From: CAZLPZ01 sp964607245
GTDB lineage: Bacteria > Pseudomonadota > Alphaproteobacteria > Micavibrionales > Micavibrionaceae
Reading direction: 5' to 3'
NCBI GenBank assembly: GCA_964607245.1
Contig: CAZSIB010000007.1
Location: 8,999 to 72,998, forward strand
DNA: 64,000 bases
The position numbers were made by a program, and so were the translations under genes. Positions 43,237 through 52,367 of the stretch are shown here, piece by piece. How positions within the stretch are numbered: the stretch's first letter is position 1; each line of letters starts with the position of its first letter. The notes beneath the pieces were generated by a model, which was given only the letters and a program-made list of their open reading frames with translations, ran no database searches and was not told the origin of the DNA.

Positions 43237-43275
43237 CTCCCCCACCTTAACCCTCCCCCTCTCGCGGGAGGGAGA
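43237..43275. repeat. REP-like palindromic element, single copy
   Basis: CTCCCCCACCTTAACC leads into a hairpin CCCTCCC / GGGAGGG with an 8-base loop. It shares the TCCCCCA-xx-TAACC-xTCCCCC layout with the element at 58588-58624. It lies just beyond the gltA stop and may also act as a transcription end or mRNA stabiliser. Confidence 0.65.
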
Positions 43276-43286
43276 GACTTTTTACC

Positions 43287-44615
43287 CTATCTCTTCCCCA
43301 ATTCCACATAGGGCCGTTCGGCGGCGCCGGTGTATACTTGGCGCGGGCGGGCGATGCGGTTTGCGGGTTCTTCCATCATTTCTTTCCACTGGGAAATCCA
43401 TCCGGCCACGCGCGAGACAGCGAACAGCACCGTAAACATGGAGGTCGGGAATCCCATGGCTTTCAAAATAATCCCGGAATAAAAATCGACGTTCGGGTAC
43501 AGTTTGCGCGAGACGAAATAATCATCCTCAAGCGCGATGCGTTCCAGTTCCATCGCCATATCCAGCATCGGGTCCTTGATCCCCAGTTCACCCAAAACCT
43601 GGTGGCAGGTTTCGCGCATCACCTTGGCTCGCGGGTCAAAGTTTTTGTATACGCGGTGGCCAAAGCCCATGAGGCGCACGCCCGGTTCCTTGTTTTTCAC
43701 GCGGGCGATGAAATCCGGAATTTTATCTTTGGATCCGATGTCAGCAAGCATTTCCAGCACTTCCTGATTGGCGCCGCCATGCGCGGGCCCCCAGAGTGAC
43801 GCAATCCCCGCGGCAATACAGGCAAAGGGGTTCGCCTGGGATGACCCGGCAATCCGCACCGTCGATGTGGACGCGTTTTGTTCGTGGTCCGCGTGCAGAA
43901 TTAAAATGCGGTCCATCGCCTTGACGAGGGTGGGCGATGCCTTGTACGGCTCGACCGGCAGGGCAAAGCACATGTGCAGAAAGTTTTCGGCAAAGCTTAA
44001 ATGGTTTTGTGGATATTGAAACGGTTGGCCGCTGGAATACCGGAATGCCATCGCGGCGAGGGTTGGCATTTTGGCGATCAATCGATGCGCGGAAATTTCA
44101 CGCTGGCGCGGATCGTGAATGTTCAAACTGTCATGATAGAACGCCGCCATCGCGCCCACCAACCCGCACATGACGGCCATGGGGTGGGCATCGCGGCGGA
44201 ACCCGCGCAAGAAAAACTGCATCTGTTCATGCACCATGGTGTGATGCGTGATGGTATAGGTGAAGTCCTTGGATTGTTCGGCGTTCGGCAGATCGCCGTA
44301 TAAAAGCAAATAGGCCGTTTCAAGAAATGTGCTTTTTTGGGCCAGATCCTCGATCCGATATCCACGGTGCAATAAAATCCCGTTATCACCGTCAATATAG
44401 GTGATGCGGGATTTGCATGATGCCGTTGCACTGAATGACGGGTCCAGGGTAAACACCCCCGCCTGTTCATACAGCTTACGGATATCCAGTGTATCCGGCC
44501 CCATCGTGCCCGATACGACCGGAAGGTCATAGGTCGCGCCGGTTTCGGGATTGGTCAGTTTATACACGCGTTCCGATGTGGGTGCAGCCACAGGTTGTGC
44601 AGGAGGAGGGGTCAT
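43287..44615 (-). CDS. gltA: Citrate synthase
   Basis: Condenses oxaloacetate and acetyl-CoA at the entry of the TCA cycle. The 442-residue protein is of the hexameric Gram-negative type, with the catalytic blocks HADHEQNASTSTVR, GPAHGGANQEVLEM and FGHRVYKNFDPRAKVM (His, His, Asp) and VDFYSGIIL. A longer proline-rich N-terminal tail precedes the usual YKLTNPETGATYDLPV start. Divergent from the gene at 44802 across a 186-base region with a 13-base palindrome. Confidence 0.97.
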   Translation of the reverse strand: MTPPPAQPVAAPTSERVYKLTNPETGATYDLPVVSGTMGPDTLDIRKLYEQAGVFTLDPSFSATASCKSRITYIDGDNGILLHRGYRIEDLAQKSTFLETAYLLLYGDLPNAEQSKDFTYTITHHTMVHEQMQFFLRGFRRDAHPMAVMCGLVGAMAAFYHDSLNIHDPRQREISAHRLIAKMPTLAAMAFRYSSGQPFQYPQNHLSFAENFLHMCFALPVEPYKASPTLVKAMDRILILHADHEQNASTSTVRIAGSSQANPFACIAAGIASLWGPAHGGANQEVLEMLADIGSKDKIPDFIARVKNKEPGVRLMGFGHRVYKNFDPRAKVMRETCHQVLGELGIKDPMLDMAMELERIALEDDYFVSRKLYPNVDFYSGIILKAMGFPTSMFTVLFAVSRVAGWISQWKEMMEEPANRIARPRQVYTGAAERPYVELGKR

Positions 44616-44724
44616 GATGGAATTTCCTTGGGTCGGGGATGAAGGTGAGAGGCGTCAAGGGTATGATGCCTGATCCTTGGTTGCTGGATGGTTAATGGGG
44701 GATCTGGGCTTATATTCCTTTTAT

Positions 44725-44737
44725 AACAATAATTGTT
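44725..44737. promoter_or_regulatory. Perfect palindrome in the gltA divergent promoter region
   Basis: AACAATAATTGTT is a perfect 6+1+6 palindrome. It overlaps a possible plus-strand -35 (TTGACG, 44736-44741) for the gene at 44802 and is close to TATA-like sequences on the minus strand facing gltA. It could be an operator, but no regulator can be named. Confidence 0.4.
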
Positions 44738-44801
44738 GACGTAAATATCGTGGGTTGGTACGGTGCGCCGATATTACAAAACGTAAACGGGAGTATTTGG
44801 A

Positions 44802-45365
44802 ATGCAACCCAAAGAATTATCAGGATCATTTCGTACCGTTTCTCAAGAGCCATTTCATTTGGAGCGCTATCTGGTCTGGCCGCGCGCGCTTGGGAAACTT
44901 CTAACGGAAGATCTTTGCCACGATTTTGGCTCACCGCTCTATCGGTTACGGGTGCGCATGGGCGCGTTCACAATTTGCGATACCTTGCCCGAATTAAATG
45001 AACGCATGCGGGCGGCGGTTCAAACACCGGGGGTTGTGCGCGTTATTGTTGATTGCGCAACGCGTGATGTCCGCGCGGCCCTGCAAGTTGGGGGGGCAGT
45101 TTTTGAAGAAGCGGATAAACGGTTGTATTTACATGAAAATGATTATTTTCCCTTGGATGTTATCGCGATGCTACAAGTTCCTGAGCGCTCGATCCTCAGG
45201 TTATACAACCAACCCAAGGATTCGCGGAAATATCCGGCGGGTCTGTCCATGGGCGGCAAGATGTTAACGGCACAAGAACGAAAAGCGTATTGGGCGGCAT
45301 GTCGGAAAGAGAAAGAGATGGTGGATCAATCGAATCTTGAAAATCCTCTTCTTGGGTTTGAGTAA
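44802..45365 (+). CDS. Hypothetical protein
   Basis: A 187-residue cytoplasmic-looking protein with no signal or membrane segment. It has a mixed alpha/beta pattern (LYRLRVRMGAFTICDTLPEL, VVRVIVDCATRDVRAALQVGG) and a charged helical C-terminus (LTAQERKAYWAACRKEKEM). I recognise no family. GGGAG upstream of the ATG is a plausible ribosome site. It is first of three small unknown genes on the same strand, followed at 21 bases by the next, then by fliL. The shared spacing suggests an operon. Confidence 0.7.
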   Translation: MQPKELSGSFRTVSQEPFHLERYLVWPRALGKLLTEDLCHDFGSPLYRLRVRMGAFTICDTLPELNERMRAAVQTPGVVRVIVDCATRDVRAALQVGGAVFEEADKRLYLHENDYFPLDVIAMLQVPERSILRLYNQPKDSRKYPAGLSMGGKMLTAQERKAYWAACRKEKEMVDQSNLENPLLGFE

Positions 45366-45386
45366 GAATCGGAAAGGTGACTAAAA

Positions 45387-45701
45387 ATGCCAGCAACACG
45401 TCTTCACGCCAATCACGCGCTCAAAATACTGTTACGCAATCATTTCCAAATTGTCGCGCGGGAATCCGATGCGCACTCTGTTCCTTTGGTCGGAAGCGAT
45501 TGGTTTTTAAAACATATCGGAAAAAATTTGGCCCCCGGGCAAGAACCGTTAACCCGGAAATTTGCTCAAGAAGGGGTGGCTGTTTTTCTGGTGCGGCCTT
45601 CTGGTGAAGAGACAGTCGGGATATATCTCCAAACAGATGGATTTTTATCAGCCTCGACGACGCGTATGCTCAAGGGAAAAACAGGTCTAACATTTCGATA
45701 A
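45387..45701 (+). CDS. Hypothetical protein, paralogue of the next gene
   Basis: A 104-residue basic protein of unknown family. The C-terminal half VGIYLQTDGFLSASTTRMLKG and the last residues TGLTF recur in the following gene as VRVYLQT-G and TGLNF, which points to tandem duplication. The N-terminal HALKILLRNHFQIV also matches AADVFRCMVENGFQIM there. A strong ribosome site (GGAAAGGTGA) precedes the ATG. No signal peptide. Confidence 0.7.
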   Translation: MPATRLHANHALKILLRNHFQIVARESDAHSVPLVGSDWFLKHIGKNLAPGQEPLTRKFAQEGVAVFLVRPSGEETVGIYLQTDGFLSASTTRMLKGKTGLTFR

Positions 45702-45714
45702 GCAGGAGAGAAAA

Positions 45715-46059
45715 ATGGTGAACAAAAAAATCAAAAAAACACAGATGAAAGCTGCGGATGTTTTTCGCTGTATGGTCGAGAATGGTTTTCAAATCATGTC
45801 AACGGATTCACTTCCGGGGCGGTCTAATGTAAAAAGGGTTCCGCACCTTCGTGTATCAAGGTCCTTCCGGCATGCGATGACAGATACCTGTGGTCCAGAA
45901 ATTCAGGCGCAGTTACCCGCGATGCACGGGAAATCCGTTGTTTTGGCGGGTCCGAATCCTCAGACGAAGCAAACCGTTCGTGTTTATCTTCAAACGGGTG
46001 GGGTGATGACGGAAACTGCACTTCAAGCGCTTAAAGAGCGTACCGGCCTCAATTTCTAA
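45715..46059 (+). CDS. Hypothetical protein, paralogue of the previous gene
   Basis: A 114-residue basic protein starting with a lysine-rich tail (MVNKKIKKTQMK). It shares the xFQI(M/V), V-x-V/I-YLQT-x-G and TGL(N/T)F blocks with the protein encoded immediately upstream. AGGAGAG lies a few bases before the ATG. Function unknown. A weak AT-rich hairpin (ATCTATT/AATAGAT) about 15 bases after the stop could end the transcript, leaving fliL with its own start. Confidence 0.7.
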   Translation: MVNKKIKKTQMKAADVFRCMVENGFQIMSTDSLPGRSNVKRVPHLRVSRSFRHAMTDTCGPEIQAQLPAMHGKSVVLAGPNPQTKQTVRVYLQTGGVMTETALQALKERTGLNF

Positions 46060-46201
46060 AAAACGCATCTATTCCTATAAAAATAGATAAAAAGTGAATA
46101 AAAATGCTGCGGATGCTAACGTGGCTTTAATCGCGCTGGGATTAAACTAGTATGATTAAGGACGATTGTCGGGGGTGTTTTGAAAAGGAGACACCCATTC
46201 T

Positions 46202-46711
46202 ATGAAAAAAATCATCATGATTGTGGGAGCGGTAACGATTCTGGCGGGCGGGGGCGCCGGGGCGTATTTCGTCTTGATGAAAAAACCGGTTGAGGCGGCG
46301 GTACCCGACGCGGGCGCGGGTGAAGACCACGCCAAGGCCGAGGAATCAAAAGATCACGGTGGCGGTCATGGTGAGGCAGGTGGCGATGAGAAGCCCGCGT
46401 TTGTCGAGATGGATCCGCTGGTTGTGCCCATCATGGACAATGACGGTATCGCCCAGGTGATTAGCATGGCGATCACGATTGAAGTTGAAAATGAAGGCGG
46501 CGCGCAAAAGGTGCGTGACCTGAAACCGCGTATCAAAGACGCGATGATTCAGAATATGTATGGCATGCTCAATCAACAAGCTGCGCTGAATAACGGCGTG
46601 ATTAAAGTGGACTATGTGAAGAAACGCTTGAACGACGTCACCGCAAAAGTCATGGGTGAGGGCGTGGTGAAAGATGTTCTGTTGCAAATGGTGCAACAAA
46701 ACCCAACATAG
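46202..46711 (+). CDS. fliL: Flagellar basal body-associated protein FliL
   Basis: A 169-residue single-pass membrane protein that supports the flagellar motor and stator. One N-terminal helix (about residues 4-25) is followed by a low-complexity linker rich in Ala, Glu, His and Gly (residues about 33-62) and the FliL domain: FVEMDPLVVPIMDNDG, ISMAITIEVEN, LKPRIKDAMIQNMYG. AAAGGAGA is the ribosome site. No other flagellar gene is in the window, which is unusual because fliL normally sits with fliM or other motor genes. Converges on amn. Confidence 0.88.
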   Translation: MKKIIMIVGAVTILAGGGAGAYFVLMKKPVEAAVPDAGAGEDHAKAEESKDHGGGHGEAGGDEKPAFVEMDPLVVPIMDNDGIAQVISMAITIEVENEGGAQKVRDLKPRIKDAMIQNMYGMLNQQAALNNGVIKVDYVKKRLNDVTAKVMGEGVVKDVLLQMVQQNPT

Positions 46712-46721
46712 ATTTTAAAAA

Positions 46722-48230
46722 TCATTGGAACGCGACTTCGTTAAAGCTGCGTAATTTGCGGCTGTGCAGTTTTTCTGAGCCTGTTTCGCGCAGAAGCGTC
46801 ATGGCCAATAACCCAATCTGAAGGTGTTGCTCGACCCGTTCGCGGTAAAATTTATCCGCCATGCCCGGAAGTTTGAGTTGCCCGTGCAAGGGCTTGTCCG
46901 ACACGCAGAGCAATGTCCCATACGGCACACGGTACCGAAACCCGTTTGCGGCAACGGTTCCTGATTCCATGTCAAGGGCAATCGCCCGGCTTTGGCTGAG
47001 GCGCGTGTTCTGACGGCTCGCGGGTCTCAGTTCCCAATTTCGGTCATCTACCGTTGCTACCGTTCCCGTGCGCATGATCTTTTTCAAATCATAGCCTTGC
47101 TGTCCGGTGACTTCAGCCACAGCCTTTTCAAGCGCCTGTTGTACTTCAGAAAGTGCCGGAATGGGGATCGAAGGATGAAGATCGCGGTAGAGCACGTTAT
47201 CTTCCCGCAAATACCCGTGGGCCAGAACGTAATCGCCTAAATTCTGCGAATTCCGAAGACCCGCGCAATGCCCCATCATCAGCCAGGCATGGGGGCGTAA
47301 GACCGCGATGTGATCAGTAATCGTTTTAGCGTTCGAGGGCCCGACACCAATATTGATCATCGTAATGCCCGAATGATCCGCGCGTTTCAGGTGATAGGCC
47401 GGCATTTGCGGCAAGCGCTTGATATCCTGCCCGTCCTCGTCGTGTGCACCGCCCGTGAGTTCCAGGTTTTTGTTGATGGTAATTTTATTACCCGGCTCGA
47501 CAAAGGCGGTATAGGCCATGCGGTCATGCCGGGTCTTTTCATCACCCGACCGCGTCATGATTTCATTTGCGATCCGGCAAAATTCATCAATATAAAATTG
47601 ATAGTTCGTGAAGATCACGAAATTTTGAAAATGCCCGGCACTGGTCCCGGTGTAATGCCGCAGGCGCATGAGGGATAAATCCACACGCTGGGCGGTGAAG
47701 AGCGATAACGGCGCGGGTTCCCCTTCTGCAACTTCAAACGTGCCGTTCGCGACATCATCTTCCATCAAGGTCATGTCGGGAATATCAAAGAGATACGGCA
47801 CTTGTTTCAGTTGTTCTTCGGTTAAATCCGCCTCAAGGACGAAATCTTCGCCCAAGGCAAAATGAATCGGGATTGGCGTTTCCGACACGCCCACCTCAAT
47901 CGCTGTACCGTGGTTGCGGATTAAATGATCGATCTGGTTCAGGTAATACGTTCCAAAGACATCGGGACGCGTGACAGTTGATTCATACACACCCGCGCGC
48001 GGCACGAACCCATAGGACAATCGCGTATCGGTACGCGCCGCATTGGGGGTATCTAAACGGATATAGGGATAGCACGCACTGACCTTGGACAGCGGGGCCT
48101 TGCCCATCGCAAAAAGTTTAAATTGCTCCCGTAAATGGGCGATATGCGCGTCATAAATCTCACGAATCGATTCGAGGGCTTTTTGAGGATCTTTAAACCG
48201 CTGACCGCGGCGCGACATGGATTTGAACAT
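46722..48230 (-). CDS. amn: AMP nucleosidase
   Basis: Hydrolyses AMP to adenine and ribose-5-phosphate. The 502-residue product has an N-terminal AMN-specific domain (DTRLSYGFVPRAGVYESTVTRPD) and a C-terminal nucleoside-phosphorylase-type domain with MINIGVGPSNAKTITDHIAVLRP, MMGHCAGLRNSQNLGDYVLAH and ALDMESGTVAANGFR (the conserved MESG block). ATGs at 48269 and 48218 are also possible. 48230 is favoured by a GAAGAG upstream and by length. Convergent with fliL (10 bases). Confidence 0.93.
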   Translation of the reverse strand: MFKSMSRRGQRFKDPQKALESIREIYDAHIAHLREQFKLFAMGKAPLSKVSACYPYIRLDTPNAARTDTRLSYGFVPRAGVYESTVTRPDVFGTYYLNQIDHLIRNHGTAIEVGVSETPIPIHFALGEDFVLEADLTEEQLKQVPYLFDIPDMTLMEDDVANGTFEVAEGEPAPLSLFTAQRVDLSLMRLRHYTGTSAGHFQNFVIFTNYQFYIDEFCRIANEIMTRSGDEKTRHDRMAYTAFVEPGNKITINKNLELTGGAHDEDGQDIKRLPQMPAYHLKRADHSGITMINIGVGPSNAKTITDHIAVLRPHAWLMMGHCAGLRNSQNLGDYVLAHGYLREDNVLYRDLHPSIPIPALSEVQQALEKAVAEVTGQQGYDLKKIMRTGTVATVDDRNWELRPASRQNTRLSQSRAIALDMESGTVAANGFRYRVPYGTLLCVSDKPLHGQLKLPGMADKFYRERVEQHLQIGLLAMTLLRETGSEKLHSRKLRSFNEVAFQ

Positions 48231-48423
48231 AAAGGGAAAAATCTCTTCAAAATAGAATACATAAATCATTCCGCGTGGGCGGGTCGTCGTGCCATTATAT
48301 CGTGAAAAAAATTAAGAAATCGAGAGATAAGAAAAAGATGCGCCAATACGGCGACGTCGAAATTCCCAAAACCGCCTTCATCGCCGCCCTCCGTAGGGGG
48401 GATGAGGGAAAGTAATTAATCTA

Positions 48424-48452
48424 TTGACATATATACAAATCTTCTGTAGAGT
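48424..48452 (+). promoter_or_regulatory. Sigma70-type promoter of the unknown gene at 48479
   Basis: A consensus TTGACA (48424-48429), 17-base spacer and TAGAGT (48447-48452) lie shortly before an ACAGGAG ribosome site. The rest of the 200 bases between amn and this gene holds a doubtful 37-codon frame only. Confidence 0.6.
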
Positions 48453-48478
48453 CCGCAAATCTTGTACAGGAGATGATC

Positions 48479-49369
48479 ATGCCAACGCCCAACCCGGATT
48501 ACGATCCGAAAGCAATTGAATTTCAGACTGCTCATGCCGAAGCATTGGAGCGCTTAGAGGAATTAAGAGAAAAAATAGACTCAGATGATTTCTTCCCCGA
48601 AGATGCTGCCGAACTAGCAATTCTAGCAGCAAAAACAGAAGCTAACGAGAAAGCATTCCATAGGACCTTCTATACTATGCACCCAACGATCCAAGGTTAT
48701 GCTGAATGGCTGTTTGGCCTGATGACATCGCGGCAACAAGGATTCCCGATTGATCCAAAAGATATCGATGTAGAACGACTTAAAACTCGAGAAGATGTAA
48801 CCAGATTATACGACCTTTTCAACGAAACGGCAAAAACTTTCCGGTCCTATGGCGCAAACCAACTTCCGATCGGACAACCGGAAGGATTGAATGCGTTTGA
48901 GGATGAAAGAAGATTGTCGTCCTTACGTCTCTACATCCCACTCATGACGCCCATTGGTACTTCCGTAACAGAAATGCCAACACTAATCGACGATATCGAT
49001 AATCGTCGGCATGTTGCGTTTGTTTATGAACCCCAAGAGAGCAGAAGCGTTGTTAATGGTATCGAAGATATCGCAACCGCCTTTTATTGGGATGATCAGA
49101 AGGGCGAAGAAAAACATCATCGTACGTCCTTGCCGCCTGCGAATTACAGTTTTTATATTTATATTCCTCCACAGTATACGGAGGAATCTTTTATGAAAGT
49201 ACCGATGTCGTTTTTAAGAAACGAATTTTGTCGACCTGCTTTCGAACACTATAAATCCGTGCCAAAAGTCTTTACAGGAAAAGCACGCGCAACGATGCAG
49301 GAGAAAATCGATCATCTTCGGTTTTTCTGCAGGAAGAAACCAGATGCGCCGAATCTATCTGGTGGTTAA
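48479..49369 (+). CDS. Hypothetical protein
   Basis: A 296-residue acidic protein without signal peptide or membrane segment. The N-terminal 60 residues form a likely coiled helix (AEALERLEELREKID), followed by mixed alpha/beta sequence and a C-terminal cysteine/basic end (DHLRFFCRKKPD). I recognise no family. The ATG at 48479 is six bases after CAGGAG. The ATG at 48473 abuts it and is less likely. Codons are more AT-rich than in adjacent amn and sucA, suggesting recent acquisition or relaxed selection. The stop is immediately next to the convergent sucA stop. Confidence 0.75.
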   Translation: MPTPNPDYDPKAIEFQTAHAEALERLEELREKIDSDDFFPEDAAELAILAAKTEANEKAFHRTFYTMHPTIQGYAEWLFGLMTSRQQGFPIDPKDIDVERLKTREDVTRLYDLFNETAKTFRSYGANQLPIGQPEGLNAFEDERRLSSLRLYIPLMTPIGTSVTEMPTLIDDIDNRRHVAFVYEPQESRSVVNGIEDIATAFYWDDQKGEEKHHRTSLPPANYSFYIYIPPQYTEESFMKVPMSFLRNEFCRPAFEHYKSVPKVFTGKARATMQEKIDHLRFFCRKKPDAPNLSGG

Positions 49370-52276
49370 TCACACCCTCAACGCCTCATCGACGAGCCCG
49401 GCTTGTTCGGCCTGATGACGTTTCATCAAACCTGTCGCGGGCGACGCCGCCGCAATACGCCCGATATAGCGCGGGCGCGGGCAAGCACGGTGACCAATGT
49501 CTTTCAAGATATCTTCTAAATACGGCTCGATAAACGACCACGCGCCCATGTTTTTCGGCTCTTCCTGAACCCAGGCGATATCGGCGTTCGGATAGGCACG
49601 GAGCATATCGGCAAGGGTACGCGCCGGGAAGGGATAAAACTGTTCGAGCCGCAGGATGACAACATCTTTGATCCCGCGTTTTTCACGTTCTTCAAACAGA
49701 TCGTAATAGACCTTGCCGGAACAGAGGATCACACGCCGTGCGGCCCCGCGCGCATTCATGACATCGGTGTTATCGTCATTCAAAATGCGGTGGAAACTGG
49801 ACCCGGGGCCCATATCGGCAAGTTTAGAGACGGCGAGTTTATGCCGCAGCAACGATTTCGGCGTCATCACCACCAAGGGTTTGCGGAAGTCGCGGTGGAT
49901 TTGACGGCGAAGGGCATGGAAATAATTCGCCGGTGTCGTGATATTACAGACCTGCCAATTATCTTCGGCTGAAAGTTGAAGGAAACGTTCCAAACGTGCC
50001 GAGGAATGTTCCGGCCCCTGGCCTTCAAACCCATGGGGCAGCAACAGCACGAGCCCCGACATGCGGAGCCACTTCGTTTCACCCGACGAAATAAATTGAT
50101 CAATAATCACCTGGGCACCGTTTGCAAAATCGCCAAACTGCGCTTCCCAAATGGTCAGTGTGCGGGGGTCAGCAAGGGAATAACCGTATTCAAACCCCAG
50201 CACAGCGGCCTCGGATAACGGGCTGTCATAGGCTTCAAATGCGGGTTGCCCCTCTTTGATATGTTGTAACGGAATGTATTTTTCTTCTGTTGTTTGGTCA
50301 TACATGATCGCGTGACGATGCGAGAATGTGCCGCGCCCCACGTCTTGCCCAGAGAGGCGCACCGGATAGCCTTCATCCAGCAAGGTGGCATAGGCCAGAT
50401 TTTCTGCCGTGCCCCAATCGAGGCCTGTGCCGCTCTCAAACATTTTTTGTTTGGCTTCAAGTTGCCGGGCGATTTTTGGATTGATATCAAACCCATTTGG
50501 CATGGTATAAAGGACGCGCCCCAAACGTTGCAACGTATCGGTCGCGACGTCTGTTTTTCCTCGACGGTCATCCATGGCGGCGGTTTTAAGCCCACTCCAC
50601 GCGCCTTCCAAGAAGTCGGCCTTGTTCGGTTTGTATGATTTTGCGGCATCATAGGCGGAATCAAGGCGCGCGAAAAATTCTTTCATCATGGCATCGGGTT
50701 CATCCGAGGTGATGACTTTTTCGGCAATCAAACGTTCGGCATACTGCGCCCGCGTCGATTCCAGATGCGCGATTTTTTTATACATCAAGGGTTGGGTAAA
50801 GGCGGGTTCATCCCCTTCGTTGTGGCCATAGCGGCGATAGCACACGAGATCAATAACAACGTCTTTCTTAAATTCCTGGCGGAATTCGGTGGCAATCCGC
50901 GCGACATGGACCACTGCCTCTGGATCATCCCCGTTCACGTGGAAAATGGGTGCGGCCAGCATTTTTGCAACATCCGTGGGATAGGGGCCCGATCGGCTGT
51001 ATTGAGGCATCGTCGTAAAGCCGATCTGGTTGTTGATCACGATGTGGATCGTTCCGCCCACGGCATAGCCGCGGATCTCGGAAATCATCAACGTTTCGGC
51101 AACCAAACCTTGTCCGGCAAAGGCCGCATCTCCATGAAACAATAATGGCAGGACCTGAATTTGTTCATCATCTTCGCGCTGCTGCTGTTTTGCACGGACC
51201 TTGCCGATGACAACTGGATTCACAACTTCAAGGTGTGATGGGTTCGCCGTTAACGACAAATGAACCGTGTGCCCATCAAAGTCACGGTCGCTCGAGGCGC
51301 CCATGTGATATTTCACATCGCCCGATCCCTGAACATCTTCGGGGTTTGCCGAATTTCCCTGAAACTCAGAAAAGAGGGCTGTAAAAGATTTCCCAAGAAC
51401 GTTCGTCAAGACGTTCAAGCGGCCCCGGTGCGCCATGCCAATCACAATTTCGCGGACGCCCAATTGCCCGCCGCGCTTCATAATCTGGTCAATCGCGGGG
51501 ATCAACGCTTCGCCGCCATCCAACCCAAAACGTTTCGTCCCCACATATTTGGTGTGCAGATATTGTTCAAATCCTTCGGACTCGGTCAGGCGTTGCAAAA
51601 TCGCGCGTTTCCCGTTCACGGTGAAATCGGTGTGATTGCGCGGCTCTTCAATGCGTTGCTGAATCCATGATTTTTCCGCCGGGTCCATTAAATGCATAAA
51701 TTCGACGCCGATTGTGCCAGAATAAATCTGCCGGCATGCATCAACAATTTGGCGCGGCGTCGCATATTCCATGCCCAAGACACCGCCCACATAAATAGAC
51801 CGGTCCATATCGGCCGCAGCAAATCCGTAATGCGCGGGGTCCAGTTCGTCATGGTGACGTCGCTCCATCATCCCCAATGGATCCAGGTTCGATTGAAAAT
51901 GCCCCAGTGCGCGGTACGCGCGGATCAACATTAGGGCGCGAATGGAATCCATCGCTGCCGCCTTTAGGGCATCGGTAGAGGGCGGGGTGACGGGGTCATT
52001 TGCCACCGCCTTGCTTTGGTTCTTGGCTGTTTTGACTGCGGCGTCCCCAACTTCGACCCCATAATTTCCCTGGCCTTTGCGGTTGTCTTTGGGTGTCCAA
52101 CTGGCCCCGTTGAGTTCGGCCAAAAGCGCGCGTTCTGAATCGTTGAGGTCCGCAAAAAAAGACCGCCAACTTGCATCAATCTGATCCGGCGTGGTCAGGT
52201 ATTTTTGATACAATCCTGTGATATAATCGGCGTTCAGTCCGGACAAAAACGTGATATCAAGGCGAGGCTGGGTCAT
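49370..52276 (-). CDS. sucA: 2-oxoglutarate dehydrogenase E1 component
   Basis: The thiamine-diphosphate-dependent decarboxylase of the 2-oxoglutarate dehydrogenase complex. The 968-residue protein has the N-terminal E2-binding helix ([16 protein letters not shown]), the E1 core with [17 protein letters not shown], the ThDP/Mg region [16 protein letters not shown] and NNQIGFTT, then the transketolase-like C-terminal half ([23 protein letters not shown]-type block and [14 protein letters not shown]). No sucB or lpd follows; the next gene downstream is on the other strand. LipB at 60322 makes the lipoyl groups needed by its E2 partner. Confidence 0.97.
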   Translation of the reverse strand: [968 protein letters not shown]

Positions 52277-52367
52277 TCGAATTTCCTTTAGAAAAAACGC
52301 ATAGAATGGTCAAACATGAGGTCCAGAATACCGCAACCCGGAAGACAGGTAAAGATCAAGTCGCTCT

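Noticed and set aside
48302..48415. GTG-started frame of 37 codons between amn and the gene at 48479
   Set aside because: No ribosome site, GTG start and a lysine-rich start that fits AT-rich intergenic sequence. Could be a gene remnant but nothing supports translation.
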